A stretch of DNA of 64,000 nt from Amycolatopsis iheyensis. GTDB taxonomy: Bacteria; Actinomycetota; Actinomycetes; Mycobacteriales; Pseudonocardiaceae. The notes below the pieces were generated by a model, which made no database searches, was not told the DNA's origin, and saw nothing but the letters and a program-made list of their open reading frames with translations. A program made the position numbers and the translations under genes. The stretch lies in assembly GCF_024703995.1 (NCBI RefSeq), contig NZ_JAMXQV010000001.1, positions 124,001 through 188,000 of the forward strand, read 5' to 3'. Positions within the stretch are counted from its first letter, which is position 1. Each line of letters begins with the position of its first letter. Positions 62,941 through 64,000 of this stretch are shown here, in pieces.

Positions 62941-64000
62941 ATGCGAAACGTCCTGATCTCCGGCGCGGGTGTCGCCGGCGGCACCCTGGCCTGGTTCCTG
63001 GCGCGCGACGGCTGGACGGTGACCGTGGTGGAGCGCGCGCCCGGCCCGCGCACCGGCGGCCAGGCGATCGACGTGCGCGGCGCCGCGCTCGACGTCGTCG
63101 ACGCGATGGGCCTCGGCGACCGGCTGCGCGCGCTGCGCACCCGGATGCGGGGGATGTCCGTGGTGGACGGGACCGGGCAGGAGCTGTTCCGGTCCGAGGA
63201 GTTCACCTACAGCAGCGGACGGCTCGACAGCGCCGACTTCGAGCTGCTGCGCGACGACGTCGTCGCGATCCTGCACGAGGCGGCCGACGTCGAGTACGTC
63301 TTCGGCGACGCCGTCACGGCGTTGGCCGAAGAGCGCCGTGGCGTGCGCGTCGAGTTCGAACGCGGCAGCTTCCGGACGTTCGACCTGGTCATCGGCGCCG
63401 ACGGCCTGCACTCGGCCGTGCGGCGGCTGGCCTTCGGGCCGGAGGAGCGGTTCAGCACGCACCTCGGGCAGTACCTGGCGGTCTTCCCGACGGCCAACTT
63501 CCTCGGCCTCGAGGACTGGCAGGTGTGGTTCCGGAACGAGGAAACCGGCGGCGCGGTCTACCCGGTGCGGGACAACACCGAGCTGCGCGTGACCCTCGGC
63601 TTCGGCTCGGAGCCGCTGCCGCGGCTGACCGTGGCGGAGCAGAAGCGGCTGATCGCGTCCCGGCTGGCGGGCGTGGGCTGGGAGGTCCCGAAGCTGCTGG
63701 CGGCGATGACCGAGGCGGAGGTCTTCTACTTCGACGCGATGGCGCAGATCCACCTGGACCGGTGGTCGGCCGGACGCGTGGCGCTGGTCGGCGACGCGGG
63801 TTACTGCGCGTCGGCGTTGTCCGGCCAGGGGACGAGCCTGGCGCTGGTCGGCGCGTATGTCTTGGCGCAGGAGCTGGGGCGCTCAGAGTACGAGGAGGCG
63901 TTCGCGGCTTACGAACGGCGGATGCGGCCGTTCGTCGAGCTGAACCAGGCCTTGGCGACGGAGAACCCGACGGGTGGTCCGGCGGAGGAGTCGGTGGAGC
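62941..64000 (+). CDS. FAD-dependent monooxygenase (TetX/aromatic hydroxylase type), cut by window end
   Basis: At least 353 residues; the frame is open at base 64000 and the end is missing. The Rossmann motif ISGAGVAGGTLAWFLARDGW binds FAD, DLVIGADGLHSAVRR is the family DG motif, and GRVALVGDAGYCASALSGQGTSLALVGAYVLA is the GD motif contacting FAD ribose. It should hydroxylate an aromatic or polyketide substrate with NADPH and oxygen; TetX-like drug inactivation is possible. Under control of the divergent hybrid regulator, judging by the shared sites. Confidence 0.9.
   Translation, partial: MRNVLISGAGVAGGTLAWFLARDGWTVTVVERAPGPRTGGQAIDVRGAALDVVDAMGLGDRLRALRTRMRGMSVVDGTGQELFRSEEFTYSSGRLDSADFELLRDDVVAILHEAADVEYVFGDAVTALAEERRGVRVEFERGSFRTFDLVIGADGLHSAVRRLAFGPEERFSTHLGQYLAVFPTANFLGLEDWQVWFRNEETGGAVYPVRDNTELRVTLGFGSEPLPRLTVAEQKRLIASRLAGVGWEVPKLLAAMTEAEVFYFDAMAQIHLDRWSAGRVALVGDAGYCASALSGQGTSLALVGAYVLAQELGRSEYEEAFAAYERRMRPFVELNQALATENPTGGPAEESVE

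Overview
The window is GC-rich actinobacterial chromosome with GTG starts, GTGA/ATGA stop-start overlaps and C/G-ending codons. Gene content and order fit the Pseudonocardiales, most likely Amycolatopsis or a close relative; this is inferred from gene content, as no database was searched. Two blocks are classic actinobacterial core regions. The first is leuA, a small membrane protein, lysC and asd (about 2.4-8.0 kb). The second runs from 36.3 to 62 kb and keeps the gene set of Mycobacterium tuberculosis Rv3671c-Rv3683: metallophosphoesterase, ponA2, whiB4-like, two Get3/ArsA-like ATPases, a DUF4177-like protein, ridA, a metallo-beta-lactamase-fold hydrolase, crp, a small membrane protein, nth, a thioredoxin-like protein, a CoA-type NUDIX hydrolase and marP. 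Here that block is interrupted by a Ser/Thr kinase, an IS5-family element, a pair of diverged paralogues of unknown function, and an accessory stretch from 50.7 to 57.1 kb (esterase/VOC pair, double AsnC-type regulator, candidate PD-(D/E)XK nuclease, second sliding clamp, MFS pump).

Layout: 0-2.4 kb LysR end, TetR/peroxiredoxin pair and DedA. 2.4-8.05 kb leucine and aspartate-family amino-acid genes, with an internal lysC start for a beta subunit. 8.05-12.4 kb hypothetical, M48 protease, RtcB and a lipoprotein. 12.4-15.8 kb two divergent MFS pumps and a TetR. 16.4-19.9 kb secreted protein, HSL esterase, FMN reductase and an ohr-dps stress pair behind a sigma-B-like promoter. 19.9-23.1 kb glutamate decarboxylase, an Old Yellow Enzyme gene broken by one in-frame TGA, and a DinB-like protein. 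23.0-33.5 kb an accessory locus. 33.5-37.4 kb S9 peptidase, methyltransferase, tRNA-Pro and metallophosphoesterase. 37.5-62 kb the Rv3671c-Rv3683-like region. 62-64 kb a GntR/TetR hybrid regulator divergent from an FAD monooxygenase cut by the window edge.

The best candidate for an undescribed system is the accessory locus at 23.0-33.3 kb. One minus-strand operon, mostly linked by 4-base overlaps, encodes a polyprenyl-phosphate-type GT2 glycosyltransferase, an ATP-grasp ligase, a polysaccharide-flippase-like protein, a NodU/CmcH carbamoyltransferase and a six-helix membrane protein. Divergent from it is a plus-strand operon with a truncated PaaK-like protein and three tandem FemAB/CelD-like GNAT paralogues, with a 44-residue ORF wedged between the first two. 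I infer a lipid-linked, exported and decorated surface glycoconjugate. A second lead is the convergent pair at 53.8-55.8 kb: a protein with a ScoMcrA-like head and nuclease-like core next to an extra beta clamp.

Dispersed signals include a hairpin family with a GCGGCACTTTC core at convergent gene ends, a short palindrome GTCC-N5-GGAC with an AT-rich centre found inside many genes, and several clear operator palindromes beside TetR-type regulators.
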